From an uncultured Collinsella sp. (GTDB lineage: Bacteria > Actinomycetota > Coriobacteriia > Coriobacteriales > Coriobacteriaceae), in assembly GCA_902388545.1 (NCBI GenBank), contig CABMPS010000023.1, forward strand, positions 1 to 15,387: DNA of 15,387 bases, in the 5' to 3' direction. The notes beneath the pieces were generated by a model that was not told the DNA's origin, did no database searches, and saw nothing but the letters and a program-made list of their open reading frames with translations. Shown here piece after piece: positions 6,543 through 14,641 of this stretch. The translations under genes were made by a program, and so were the position numbers. How positions within the stretch are numbered: the first letter of the stretch is position 1; every line of letters begins with the position of its first letter.

Positions 6543-7100
6543 TTGGCTGCGCGTAGACTCAAACGATTTATTGCACTTTTGAGTAGCTTGGCGTTCGCGC
6601 TTGTCATAGCCCTTGCCGTTGTTTCTTTTGTTCCTCGTGCATTTGGATACATGCCCTTTGCTGTGCTCTCGGGCTCTATGGAACCCGAGCTTCCCGTTGG
6701 CTCCATGGTGTTTGTTCGCCAGGTTGAGCTAGCGGATATTGCCGTGGGTGACAATGCAACCTTTTACCGATCGGATGGCGCCGTGGTGACGCACCAGGTG
6801 TACGAGATCGACCCTGCCGCGCAGATGATCGGCACGCAGGGCATTGCAAACAAAAATGCAGACGGAAGCATCATGCACGATGCCGAGCAGACGCCATTTT
6901 CGCGCGTGATCGGCACTGTTTCCTTTTGTGTCCCTTACCTGGGCTTCGTCAACGTTTATTGCACGACGATGCCTGGTTTGCTTGTTGTGGTGGCCGTTCT
7001 GGCGCTGCTGATCACGGCGTCGATAGTGCTCGATCGGATGGTTCCCGACGAGCCTGCGGGCAAGCATGCCCGCGTGCATGCGAGGGAGCGGCGTTCATAG
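6543..7100 (+). CDS. sipW: SipW-type (ER-type) signal peptidase I
   Basis: A 185-residue membrane protease predicted to remove signal peptides from the TasA-like proteins encoded downstream. It has an N-terminal membrane helix (about residues 9-30) and a C-terminal one (about 144-163) followed by a basic tail. The catalytic Ser45 lies in the box VLSGSMEPELPVGS. The usual bacterial general-base Lys is replaced by His84 in VVTHQVYEI, as in SipW, archaeal and ER signal peptidases. The length matches SipW. The frame has no ATG near its beginning; TTG 6543 is the first plausible start, with AAGGGGG 13 nt upstream, which is rather far. An ATG at 6530 is in another frame and stops after eight codons. 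It is the first gene of the cluster, separated from the major subunit by 70 nt. Identification as a SipW-type peptidase is strong; substrate pairing is inferred from context. Confidence 0.93.
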   Translation: MAARRLKRFIALLSSLAFALVIALAVVSFVPRAFGYMPFAVLSGSMEPELPVGSMVFVRQVELADIAVGDNATFYRSDGAVVTHQVYEIDPAAQMIGTQGIANKNADGSIMHDAEQTPFSRVIGTVSFCVPYLGFVNVYCTTMPGLLVVVAVLALLITASIVLDRMVPDEPAGKHARVHARERRS

Positions 7101-7116
7101 CGGCAGGGAAAAACGT

Positions 7117-7140
7117 CGGCGGCGGTAGGGGCCGTTGCCG
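7117..7140 (+). other. Intercistronic hairpin before the major subunit gene
   Basis: CGGCGGCGG (7117-7125) pairs with CCGTTGCCG (7132-7140), including two G-U pairs, around a 6-nt loop. It lies 30 nt upstream of the major subunit ATG and has no T run, so it is not a terminator. It could protect or direct processing of the downstream mRNA. Confidence 0.35.
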
Positions 7141-7170
7141 GGGAAGACGATTCTCGAAAGGAAGAGAACG

Positions 7171-7857
7171 ATGGAAAACAAGAAGAAAAAGCGCTACGGC
7201 ATCATTGCCGCCTTGCTGCTGCTGGTACTGGCTGCCGGCGTGGGTACCTACGCCTGGCTGACGGCGCAGTCGAGCCTGACCAACAACTTCACCACTGCGG
7301 GCATCAACAAGCCCACTACCGATCCCGACCATCCGAATCAGCCGCTTCCGGATGATAACAATAAGGTCAACGGCAACCTGACCGAGACCAAATGGGTTAA
7401 GGACTCTAAGCTCGCCCCTGGCGTGTCTGTACCCAAGAATCCTAATGTCGGTATCGGCAAGGGATCCGAGGATGCATATGTGTACGTCTTCGTGAACAAC
7501 AAGACGGCGTCTGCCGGGGCCGATCATTCCAAGACGACTTACTTCACCATTAACTCTGGCTGGAAGGCCGTTGATGCGACCGCCGTTGAGGGCGAGCCGA
7601 CTCATTATCTCGGTGGCCTTTTCGTTTATGTTGGCGAAGGAACCGAGGCTACCCCGCTTATTGCCAGCAAGAATGAGGATAAGTGGACTGGCGAGCTGTT
7701 CAGCCAGGTGACTACGCCCAAGGACACCGAGCAAAAGGATTTCGCCAATTCTGCCACGATGGATGTCAACTGCTTCATTTACGCGGCAGACAATACCGCT
7801 GAGGGTTCGTCTGCGTCTGCTTTGGCTGCTGCCAAGAATTGGGCTAAGGACCTGTAG
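7171..7857 (+). CDS. TasA/camelysin-like major fibre subunit with SipW-type signal
   Basis: A 228-residue secreted protein. The basic start MENKKKKRY and the hydrophobic core are followed by GVGTYAWLT, the hallmark of SipW-processed signal peptides; cleavage is expected after TYA. The mature part begins with the conserved N-rich strand (SSLTNNFTTAG) and is Asp/Lys/Thr-rich with a predicted beta character (for example DAYVYVFVNN and MDVNCFIYAAD), as in TasA and camelysin. TasA subunits are known to assemble into fibres by donor-strand complementation; assembly here is inferred. The start at ATG 7171 is supported by AAAGGAAG 5 nt upstream, rather than an earlier in-frame TTG at 7135. The gene ends in tandem stops TAG TAA and is followed at once by a strong terminator, which suggests it is the most abundant product of the cluster. 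No camelysin protease activity is claimed. Confidence 0.8.
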   Translation: MENKKKKRYGIIAALLLLVLAAGVGTYAWLTAQSSLTNNFTTAGINKPTTDPDHPNQPLPDDNNKVNGNLTETKWVKDSKLAPGVSVPKNPNVGIGKGSEDAYVYVFVNNKTASAGADHSKTTYFTINSGWKAVDATAVEGEPTHYLGGLFVYVGEGTEATPLIASKNEDKWTGELFSQVTTPKDTEQKDFANSATMDVNCFIYAADNTAEGSSASALAAAKNWAKDL

Positions 7858-7873
7858 TAATCCCACCCCCTCT

Positions 7874-7934
7874 ACCGAGATCCCGGCCCGCTCCCCATCC
7901 CCATTTTCGGGTCGGGATCTCGGTCCCCCTTTTT
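7874..7934 (+). terminator. Strong intra-operon terminator after the major subunit gene
   Basis: A 17-bp stem (7874-7890 with 7908-7924, one G-U pair) with a 17-nt loop, followed by CCCCC and five T. It lies 17 nt after the tag stop of the major subunit gene and 20 nt before the next start codon. No separate promoter is obvious in between, so the downstream genes probably depend on partial read-through. Confidence 0.9.
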
Positions 7935-7954
7935 ATCGACGATTGGCGAACGTA

Positions 7955-8602
7955 ATGCTCAACAATCTTTCCGACAATCAGAAACGCACCTTGGCGCTTG
8001 CCGCGATTGCGCTGTTGGCCCTGGCGTGCATCCGGCTGAGGGTGGCTTTTACCGTTGATATGGTTCCGGCGAACAACGTCCTATCGTTTGGCAGCGTGAA
8101 GGTACGAGTCTGCGAATACACCCTCAACGAGCGGGGCGAGGAGATTCCGTTTGAGGCCAACGAGCGCGGGGACTATCCCGACACCAAGGCCGGGGGCTCT
8201 GACATCAGCCGCATTGTACGCGTGGAGAACGCCGGCGCGCAGCCTGAGTACGTTCGCGCGCGCCTGCGTATGGCGTCGGTGGCGCCCGACGGTTCGAGCG
8301 CGGACGCCTCGGGCAACGTTGCCTTTCACGTGAACGCGGGCGAGGGGTCCCCGTGGATCGATGGCGGCGATGGGTGGTACTACTACCGCGGATTGGATGG
8401 GCGTGGCGGCGTGCTCGACCCCAGCGCCATGACGGAAAGCCTCATGGACTCGCTGCACTTTGTGGGCGACTACCACGATGCCGCGCGCGGCGGCTCATAC
8501 AGGCTCGATATCGACGTTCAGGCCGTGCAGGCCAAAAACCAGCAGGCAAACGATACCGTCCTCGACGTGCTCGACGTCGTGGGCTGGCCGGAGGCGAACT
8601 AG
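7955..8602 (+). CDS. TasA-like minor subunit, membrane-proximal type
   Basis: A 215-residue exported protein. ATG 7955 is the first start after the terminator with a fitting N-terminus (basic residues, then a hydrophobic core at about 12-25). The ribosome site is poor, so expression may be low. After the hydrophobic segment, VAFTVDMVPANNVLSFGSV aligns with the start of mature TasA-like proteins and shares FGSV with the second minor subunit (gene at 14070). Further shared blocks are YVRARL near residue 100, GWYYYRGL near 145 and YRLDIDVQAVQA near 185, against YLRVAV, GFYYWTSP and LVVDISTQAIQS there. The two are therefore paralogues. This one lacks the GT(F/Y)AWL cleavage box, so it may not be cut by the SipW peptidase and could stay in the membrane. 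It ends 3 nt before the giant surface protein gene. Confidence 0.65.
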   Translation: MLNNLSDNQKRTLALAAIALLALACIRLRVAFTVDMVPANNVLSFGSVKVRVCEYTLNERGEEIPFEANERGDYPDTKAGGSDISRIVRVENAGAQPEYVRARLRMASVAPDGSSADASGNVAFHVNAGEGSPWIDGGDGWYYYRGLDGRGGVLDPSAMTESLMDSLHFVGDYHDAARGGSYRLDIDVQAVQAKNQQANDTVLDVLDVVGWPEAN

Positions 8603-8605
8603 TCC

Positions 8606-11600
8606 ATGAAGATTAAGATCGTGAACCGAGGTGTGCTTAGCAGGCTGATTGCCGTTGCGGCGATTGCCCTTTGTTGTGTAATGGCGCTGCCGATGGCGGT
8701 ACATGCCGAGGATGCGCCCGAGGGCCAAACCAAATTCCACATCAAAAACGAGGCTGACTTTTTGTCGTGCGTGGCGCTTTCGCGCGAGCGCGACACGTCC
8801 GATTGGCACGTCTATCTCGATAATGATATTGAGCTCGATGGTGAGGACATGAAGACCATCGTCTCGAATACGGTCAAGCACCTCTCCTTTGGTAATAAGG
8901 AGCATCCCTTTAAGGGCGTTTTCGATGGCCAGAACCATACCGTTAAAGGTCTGGACTACGCCAACAATATGTTGGATCCCGAGCGCGATACGGGCTTCTT
9001 TGCCGAGACCGATGGCGCCACCATCAAGAACTTCCTGGTCAAGGATGCCAACATCTGGGCTGACTTCCGCGGCGGCATTATCGTGGGCAGGGCGATCAAC
9101 ACCCACTTCGAAAACGTCATGGTCATGGAGAGCACCCTGCACGTTACGTGCGCCAACAATATGCTCAACGTGATTACCAACGCGGGCTTTGAGGGAGGCC
9201 TGATTGCCGGCGAGCTCGACGGCTGCACCCTCTACAACTGCGAGGTCCGTGGCGGCCGCGCCGTCAACAACACGACCTCGGGCGTGCAGGCGCTCGGCGG
9301 CGAGGGCCTGTATATGGCGGCGTTTGCCGGCTACGTCAAGAACTCGACCATCGAGTACTGCCGCGTGACGCCGACGCGTAAGGACGACGGCTCGATTGCC
9401 GCGAATGGCATGACCGACGTCACCAATAAGTACGACGTGGCTATTGGCGCTTTGGGGGGCAACAACGTGTATGCCTCGGGTTTTGTAGGCTGCATGGCGG
9501 GTAACGCCAAGATTATCGACTGCTTCTCGACGGCGCAGTGCTACAGCTATGCCGCGTCGTACGTGGGCGTCGTCGCCGTGACGCGTGCGTGGACGGGTGG
9601 ATTGGCGGGTCGTATTCTAACCGACAAGAGCAACGAGCTCGTCCGCAGCCATTTTGCGGGCGATTTGAGTTCGCGCCAGTACAACCCCATCGCCGTGATC
9701 CCCATCATCCAAAACGATGTGAACTTGGGCGGTATTGGAGCGCGCGCCAACAAGGATGATGCCAAAGTTACCGAGTGCTACTTTAAACCGAGCGTGAGCT
9801 TGAATGGCAATAGCCAGGGTAATCCCGCTAAAAAGAAAATCCCCGCGTTTGGCGGCGACGGTACCACTAAGGGCGACGGCTATGGCCCGTGGGACGACGA
9901 GCGCTATACCACGCGTGAGCTGTGGGAAGAGCACGACTACGATTTTTGTGCCGGTACCATGCGCTCGACTGCTAACGACGGGGCTCTGGGTGGCACGCAC
10001 GCCAATGAGTGGGCGATGGACTACAAGCTAAATATTCCCGTGCATGGCCAAAGCGTTAAGGCGACGACCGATTTCCCCGGCGCGGGTACCGCGACCATCG
10101 AGGCAACCAAACTTGGTATTGATCAGGCGACCTCGGACCCGTATGCCTTTGCCGTGAGCGCCGTGCTGGCGGGAACGGCTCAGGGCTTGGCCCAGGGCGA
10201 TACATCGGTGACGTTTAGGCAGGATACCTCCGCAAAGCCCAAGGGCTTGACCGATGCCAACGGCGGTTATCGCTTCATGGGCTGGTTCCGTGAGCCCGAT
10301 GTGCGTGTGAATCGAATTGGACAAGACAACAGCTGGTTTGACGGCAAGACCGATGACGCTGCGGTGAAGGATGGCAAGCGCGTTCAGGACAACACGAAGC
10401 ACGAGGCGACGTCTATCTACACTGCCGACAACGGCAAGGATCATGCCGAGAGTGAGGGCTTCAAGGGTAACGACCTCTTTATCGCTTCATACGAGGCGCA
10501 GGTGCTGTTCTATAACGCTAAGGGTGAGACGCTTGATTGGAAAACCGGTGATGCGCACAACAAGTCAGTTGATTGGTATCGCTACGGTGTGGATGTGACG
10601 CCTGCGGCTCCTGCAGACCGCGAGGGGCTTTCCGACAGCGCAACGTTTATCGGCTGGACCTCGCAGCCTAGCAACGAGGCCGGGAAGAACGGTGCCTATG
10701 CCGCCATCACCTCTACTCAGCTGGCTGATCTGAAAAACAAGGGAGCATTCTATCCTGCGGGTAGCGAGATCACCGTGGTCGGGCCTACCGATTTCTATCC
10801 CGTGTACAGCGACTACGTGTCGAACATCCTGACGGAGTTTGAAGGCCACGACCCGGATGATAAAACTAAGCGCGAAGGCGTGGGCAAAACTTACGTTAAG
10901 GTTGGGACTGCAGTAGATGGCACAAGCGCGTATACCGTGCAGGTGCTCGATGTATCCGGCAATGCTATATCCAAGGACGGCACCCTGCCCGACGGCTATC
11001 GCTTCTTGGGTTGGTATGAAAACAAGGGAACCGAGGATGCCCCGCTCGAGGTGCGCGTAAGCCGCTATCCCAGCTATACGCTCCCCGCCGATGTCGATTT
11101 AACCGCGCCGCATACCTACATCGCCCGCTTTGAGTACCGCGTGGATTATTACGTTCGGGCTTATACCAACCATGAGTTTACGGACAGCAAGCTACTTTGT
11201 TCCGTTTGGAATCGCTATCAAACGCCCTTTGAGGAAAACGTCGGTAGTACCTTCGTGCGTGAAAACGTCGTCCACTGGGGCCCGGAGCATGTTGACCACG
11301 GTATAAAGGATAGTTATGAAACGTGTGGCACGCGCTTCACGAAGGAAACCCTTGTCGTGAGTCCCCTTAACGCGTACTCGCACAACGTTAAAAACGATAC
11401 GGGAGCCGATACTCTAAAAAACCTCTATGCCGATACCGATTTTCCAGGCGCTGCAACGCTAAGCGATACTTGGACTTCGGCTTCGCTGAACGTAACGGTC
11501 AAACCGGTGAATGATCGCTATCGCCTGAATTTCTGGACGCTTGAGCGCGATGGTGAATATTGGACATATGTGAAAAATCCCATCGAGAGCATGGTGCGTA

Positions 11601-14068
11601 CAGATAAGAAGTACTACGTTCGCGCGATGATTACCACGGACGTTAATTTCTACAACAAGGGCGATAATGTCGTGAGGACTGCCACGCGGCGCTATGAGAG
11701 TAACTTGCTGCAGACCAAGGTGAACGGGGCGGATCCGACGTTCACGTATTACTACCCGCATGTTAATAAGTCGGTTAAAGTGGCCGAAAAGCCAGAAGAT
11801 GGTGAGAAGGGATCGTATGAGAGCCCCCTGACCCTCGAAGCTTCCCCGACCGATGCCGACATGGCCGTGCCGGGCTATAAGTTCCTGGGCTGGATTTCGA
11901 CCGCCGAGGTCCAGAAGGGTTCTGACGTCTGGAAGTATATCTACGATGTCGAGGGCGATTCCTTCACCACTTCTGACCCGGATAAGGCCGAACCGTATCT
12001 GGTGAAACCAGATTTTAAGGTCACCCAGTGGCAGGATGCCTATCCGGTGTACGCGAAGTACGATGTTAGGTACACCACCAACCTGTATCGCGCCGGTTTT
12101 AAGGGCACGGACAAGGTCAATGTGCCTAGGTACGACATCGATCCCGTTATCAACGCGGGCACCGACCCTGCTACGGCAACGGTGACCCCTGACGTCACGA
12201 CTCCGGTTTATAAAGCAGGCGGTGAGCTGTATAAGTTGCAGAAGGTTGAGATCGAGCTTCCGAATGGCGAAGCTGAAGAGATCGAACCTAACGGCGATAA
12301 CTCGTATTCCCATCAGGTGGAACCCGGCGGGGCCTATACATTTGTGGCGTACTATTCGCCGTTGGCGGTCGTGTACCATCTCAATGCCAAAGATGTTGAC
12401 GGCAAAGTTGCTCAGCAAGGCGATATGCTCGGCAACCTTGATGGCAGCATCCCGAAGCCCACTTATGACGTCAGCGCTATCGATAGGGATACAGGAGGTG
12501 CGTTCAACGCCTTCGTGGGCTGGACGGAAGCCAAGCCGGCACCTGGCAAGGGCTATGTCGCTTGGTCGGAGGGTATCCGCATGGTGAGTGCTTCTACCGT
12601 GGTCAGGGCCCCCATGGAGCTGTACCCGGTCTACCGTCCCAGCCTGGTTACCGTTCAATCGAACATCGACTCAAATCTCGCGAATCCTGCTCTTGTCCGC
12701 GGTCTCGGCCGTACTGATTCCGGCGACCAGATTTCTCTTGAGGTCAAGGCTGTCAAGGAGGTTGTGGGCATTGACGGCACCAAGTACGACTTTGCCGGCT
12801 GGTCGCGCGACTATGATTCCGATGGCAAATACACCCTGTTGACCTATGACGAGAAGTATCCCCTCGAGGGCAGCGAGCCCTTTGAGAGCGTGACCTACAC
12901 CGCGGTGTACAAGATCGCGCCGTATAAGGTTCGCTATCACGGTGTCGACGGGTCGGTCGTCTTTACGGCGACGGTCGACTCGGACGGCGAGCGCGCGACG
13001 GGCGCCGGCTTTGTCCATAACGTCGATGTTCCCAAGGTGGATGAGAGCGGCAACCCGGTCTATGACAACGACGGCAATCCCGAGATGGAGAAAAAGTCCG
13101 TGGCATACGACCCGGACGCCCACTCCAAGATCGTCGCGCTGCTCGATGAACGGGCGGCCAGCGGTGACGTGCGCGAACTCTTCCTGGAGTGGCGATATGT
13201 GCCTGACGGTGGCGCTGCGAAGTCTTGGGATGAGTTTAAGGACGAGTCGGTTAAGGGCGACATGGACCTGTATCCCGTGACGTATCGCGTGGTCGCCAAG
13301 GATACATCAGACCCCGAGAACCACGTAACCATGACCACCGCGCAGCTTAAATGGCTGCTCGATCCCAACGCCGCCAACACAGTCGACAATAGCGCCGACA
13401 AAGCACCCTTTAAGGTCTGCTTTGCTGAGCCGTTTATGGGGACGCAGCTGACTGTTACCGTTAAGCGGGCGAGCTACGGTCCTGATGCGTCCATGACGGA
13501 GGAACCCGTTAACGACCAGTATGTCTCGCTCTACAGCTTGGGCTCGGGTAACGGTTCGTTCGACTTGGCCAACCGCCTGGAGTCCAAGAAGACGGGCGAA
13601 GGCAAGCAAGGCGACGGCAATGCCGTGTTCGACTTCGCCAAGACCCATGCGCTGACGATCGTCAAAAAGACCACCGATCCCAGCGCCATGGGACAAACGT
13701 TCCGCTTTAAGGTGGCACGCAAGGCGTCGGAGGATTCTCCTGCCGAGACGCGCATGGTCGAGGTGAAAGTTAGCGAGAGGCGCGACGAAGACGGCGAGAC
13801 CTGGTATGTCGGCAGCGTGCAATTTGCCGCGCCGACGGGCATCTATACCGTCGAGGAAGACACGAATTGGGCATGGCGCTACGAGGGCGAGCTGAGCACG
13901 CCGGGCAAGGCGCCCGGTAAATCTGCCGAGCTGACGATTTCGTCTGCTTCGAGCGCGGGCGATGCGGTGGTGACGTGCGTCAACACGCGCGCGAATGACA
14001 AATGGGTCGATGGCGGCTCGCGTGCCAAGAATGTTTGGGAAAACGGCACGCTGAGGAGGGAGGACTAG
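8606..14068 (+). CDS. Giant surface protein with beta-helix-like and B-repeat-like modules
   Basis: An 1820-residue secreted protein, the largest gene in the window. A conventional signal peptide ends VHA (residue 34). Residues about 90-395 contain repeated turns such as GFFAETDGATIKN, GGIIVGRA, GGLIAGELDGCTLYNC and SGFVGCMAGNAKIIDC, typical of GLUG-like beta-helix surface domains. From about 550 to 1560 come roughly eight modules with the aromatic-Gly-Trp core of the Listeria-Bacteroides / InlB B-repeat (YRFMGWFRE, TFIGWTSQP, YRFLGWYEN, YRLNFWTLE, YKFLGWIST, AFVGWTEAK, YDFAGWSRD, LFLEWRYVP), several ending in YPVY. Residues about 1680-1800 (LTIVKKTTDPS, YTVEED, VTCVNTR) resemble a SpaA/Cna-B-like domain with candidate isopeptide residues. 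There is no LPXTG motif or C-terminal helix. GGAGG lies 11 nt before the ATG. It is probably the adhesive or tip component of the fibre; this role is inferred. Confidence 0.85.
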   Translation: MKIKIVNRGVLSRLIAVAAIALCCVMALPMAVHAEDAPEGQTKFHIKNEADFLSCVALSRERDTSDWHVYLDNDIELDGEDMKTIVSNTVKHLSFGNKEHPFKGVFDGQNHTVKGLDYANNMLDPERDTGFFAETDGATIKNFLVKDANIWADFRGGIIVGRAINTHFENVMVMESTLHVTCANNMLNVITNAGFEGGLIAGELDGCTLYNCEVRGGRAVNNTTSGVQALGGEGLYMAAFAGYVKNSTIEYCRVTPTRKDDGSIAANGMTDVTNKYDVAIGALGGNNVYASGFVGCMAGNAKIIDCFSTAQCYSYAASYVGVVAVTRAWTGGLAGRILTDKSNELVRSHFAGDLSSRQYNPIAVIPIIQNDVNLGGIGARANKDDAKVTECYFKPSVSLNGNSQGNPAKKKIPAFGGDGTTKGDGYGPWDDERYTTRELWEEHDYDFCAGTMRSTANDGALGGTHANEWAMDYKLNIPVHGQSVKATTDFPGAGTATIEATKLGIDQATSDPYAFAVSAVLAGTAQGLAQGDTSVTFRQDTSAKPKGLTDANGGYRFMGWFREPDVRVNRIGQDNSWFDGKTDDAAVKDGKRVQDNTKHEATSIYTADNGKDHAESEGFKGNDLFIASYEAQVLFYNAKGETLDWKTGDAHNKSVDWYRYGVDVTPAAPADREGLSDSATFIGWTSQPSNEAGKNGAYAAITSTQLADLKNKGAFYPAGSEITVVGPTDFYPVYSDYVSNILTEFEGHDPDDKTKREGVGKTYVKVGTAVDGTSAYTVQVLDVSGNAISKDGTLPDGYRFLGWYENKGTEDAPLEVRVSRYPSYTLPADVDLTAPHTYIARFEYRVDYYVRAYTNHEFTDSKLLCSVWNRYQTPFEENVGSTFVRENVVHWGPEHVDHGIKDSYETCGTRFTKETLVVSPLNAYSHNVKNDTGADTLKNLYADTDFPGAATLSDTWTSASLNVTVKPVNDRYRLNFWTLERDGEYWTYVKNPIESMVRTDKKYYVRAMITTDVNFYNKGDNVVRTATRRYESNLLQTKVNGADPTFTYYYPHVNKSVKVAEKPEDGEKGSYESPLTLEASPTDADMAVPGYKFLGWISTAEVQKGSDVWKYIYDVEGDSFTTSDPDKAEPYLVKPDFKVTQWQDAYPVYAKYDVRYTTNLYRAGFKGTDKVNVPRYDIDPVINAGTDPATATVTPDVTTPVYKAGGELYKLQKVEIELPNGEAEEIEPNGDNSYSHQVEPGGAYTFVAYYSPLAVVYHLNAKDVDGKVAQQGDMLGNLDGSIPKPTYDVSAIDRDTGGAFNAFVGWTEAKPAPGKGYVAWSEGIRMVSASTVVRAPMELYPVYRPSLVTVQSNIDSNLANPALVRGLGRTDSGDQISLEVKAVKEVVGIDGTKYDFAGWSRDYDSDGKYTLLTYDEKYPLEGSEPFESVTYTAVYKIAPYKVRYHGVDGSVVFTATVDSDGERATGAGFVHNVDVPKVDESGNPVYDNDGNPEMEKKSVAYDPDAHSKIVALLDERAASGDVRELFLEWRYVPDGGAAKSWDEFKDESVKGDMDLYPVTYRVVAKDTSDPENHVTMTTAQLKWLLDPNAANTVDNSADKAPFKVCFAEPFMGTQLTVTVKRASYGPDASMTEEPVNDQYVSLYSLGSGNGSFDLANRLESKKTGEGKQGDGNAVFDFAKTHALTIVKKTTDPSAMGQTFRFKVARKASEDSPAETRMVEVKVSERRDEDGETWYVGSVQFAAPTGIYTVEEDTNWAWRYEGELSTPGKAPGKSAELTISSASSAGDAVVTCVNTRANDKWVDGGSRAKNVWENGTLRRED

Positions 14069-14069
14069 G

Positions 14070-14639
14070 ATGACTAAGCGCAAGCAGATCGTTGCCCTCC
14101 TTGTTGGCGTTCTCCTGTTGGCTGGCGCCGCCGGTACCTTTGCGTGGCTTTCGGTTACGGGGGTGCTGGTCAACGAGTTTGGCTTTGGTTCGGTGGCACC
14201 TTCGGTGGACGAGAACCTCAATGACAACGTGAAGAGCGACGTCACGATTACAAACAAGGGCTCGGCCCCGGCATACCTGCGTGTTGCGGTGGATATCTAC
14301 TGGCAGGACCAGGATGGCGCGCGCCTGTGGGATGAGCCGGTTGCCGGCACCGACTACGTCATTGACTGGGGCAGTGTGTCCAAGGCATCTGCTTCCAACA
14401 GAGCCGCCTCTTGGGTTGTCGCGTCCAACGGATTCTACTACTGGACGTCTCCCGTTTCACCGATGGACAAAACCGATGTGCTCATCAAGAGCGTGACTGA
14501 GCATAAAGCAGGTGGGAAGAACCTGGTCGTTGACATTTCGACCCAGGCAATTCAATCCACGCCCGACGATGCAGTTGCAGAGGCATGGGGCTGTGCAGTC
14601 GAGGATGGCGTGCTGGTGCCGCCGCATGGGGGTGCGTAA
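14070..14639 (+). CDS. TasA/camelysin-like minor subunit with SipW-type signal
   Basis: A 189-residue secreted protein. The N-terminus MTKRKQ, a hydrophobic core and GTFAWLSVTG form a SipW-type signal peptide, with cleavage expected after TFA. The mature start VLVNEFGFGSV, the central SAPAYLRVAVDIYW, NGFYYWTSPV and the late strand LVVDISTQAIQS fit the camelysin/TasA-like fold and parallel the minor subunit at 7955. The gene starts 1 nt after the stop of the giant gene. An unusually strong ribosome site (GAGGAGGGAGG) ends 6 nt before its ATG, so it may be translated more than its neighbours. A role as adaptor between the giant protein, the main fibre and the anchor is inferred from position only. 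Confidence 0.78.
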   Translation: MTKRKQIVALLVGVLLLAGAAGTFAWLSVTGVLVNEFGFGSVAPSVDENLNDNVKSDVTITNKGSAPAYLRVAVDIYWQDQDGARLWDEPVAGTDYVIDWGSVSKASASNRAASWVVASNGFYYWTSPVSPMDKTDVLIKSVTEHKAGGKNLVVDISTQAIQSTPDDAVAEAWGCAVEDGVLVPPHGGA

Positions 14640-14641
14640 GT

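Noticed and set aside
7171..7857. Calling the major subunit a camelysin protease
   Set aside because: Similarity is confined to the SipW-type signal and general beta-rich character; no catalytic motif is visible.
11459..12658. Minus-strand open frame (399 codons) inside the giant surface protein gene
   Set aside because: The plus-strand frame shows repeated aromatic-Gly-Trp modules throughout this stretch, so the antisense frame is a shadow.
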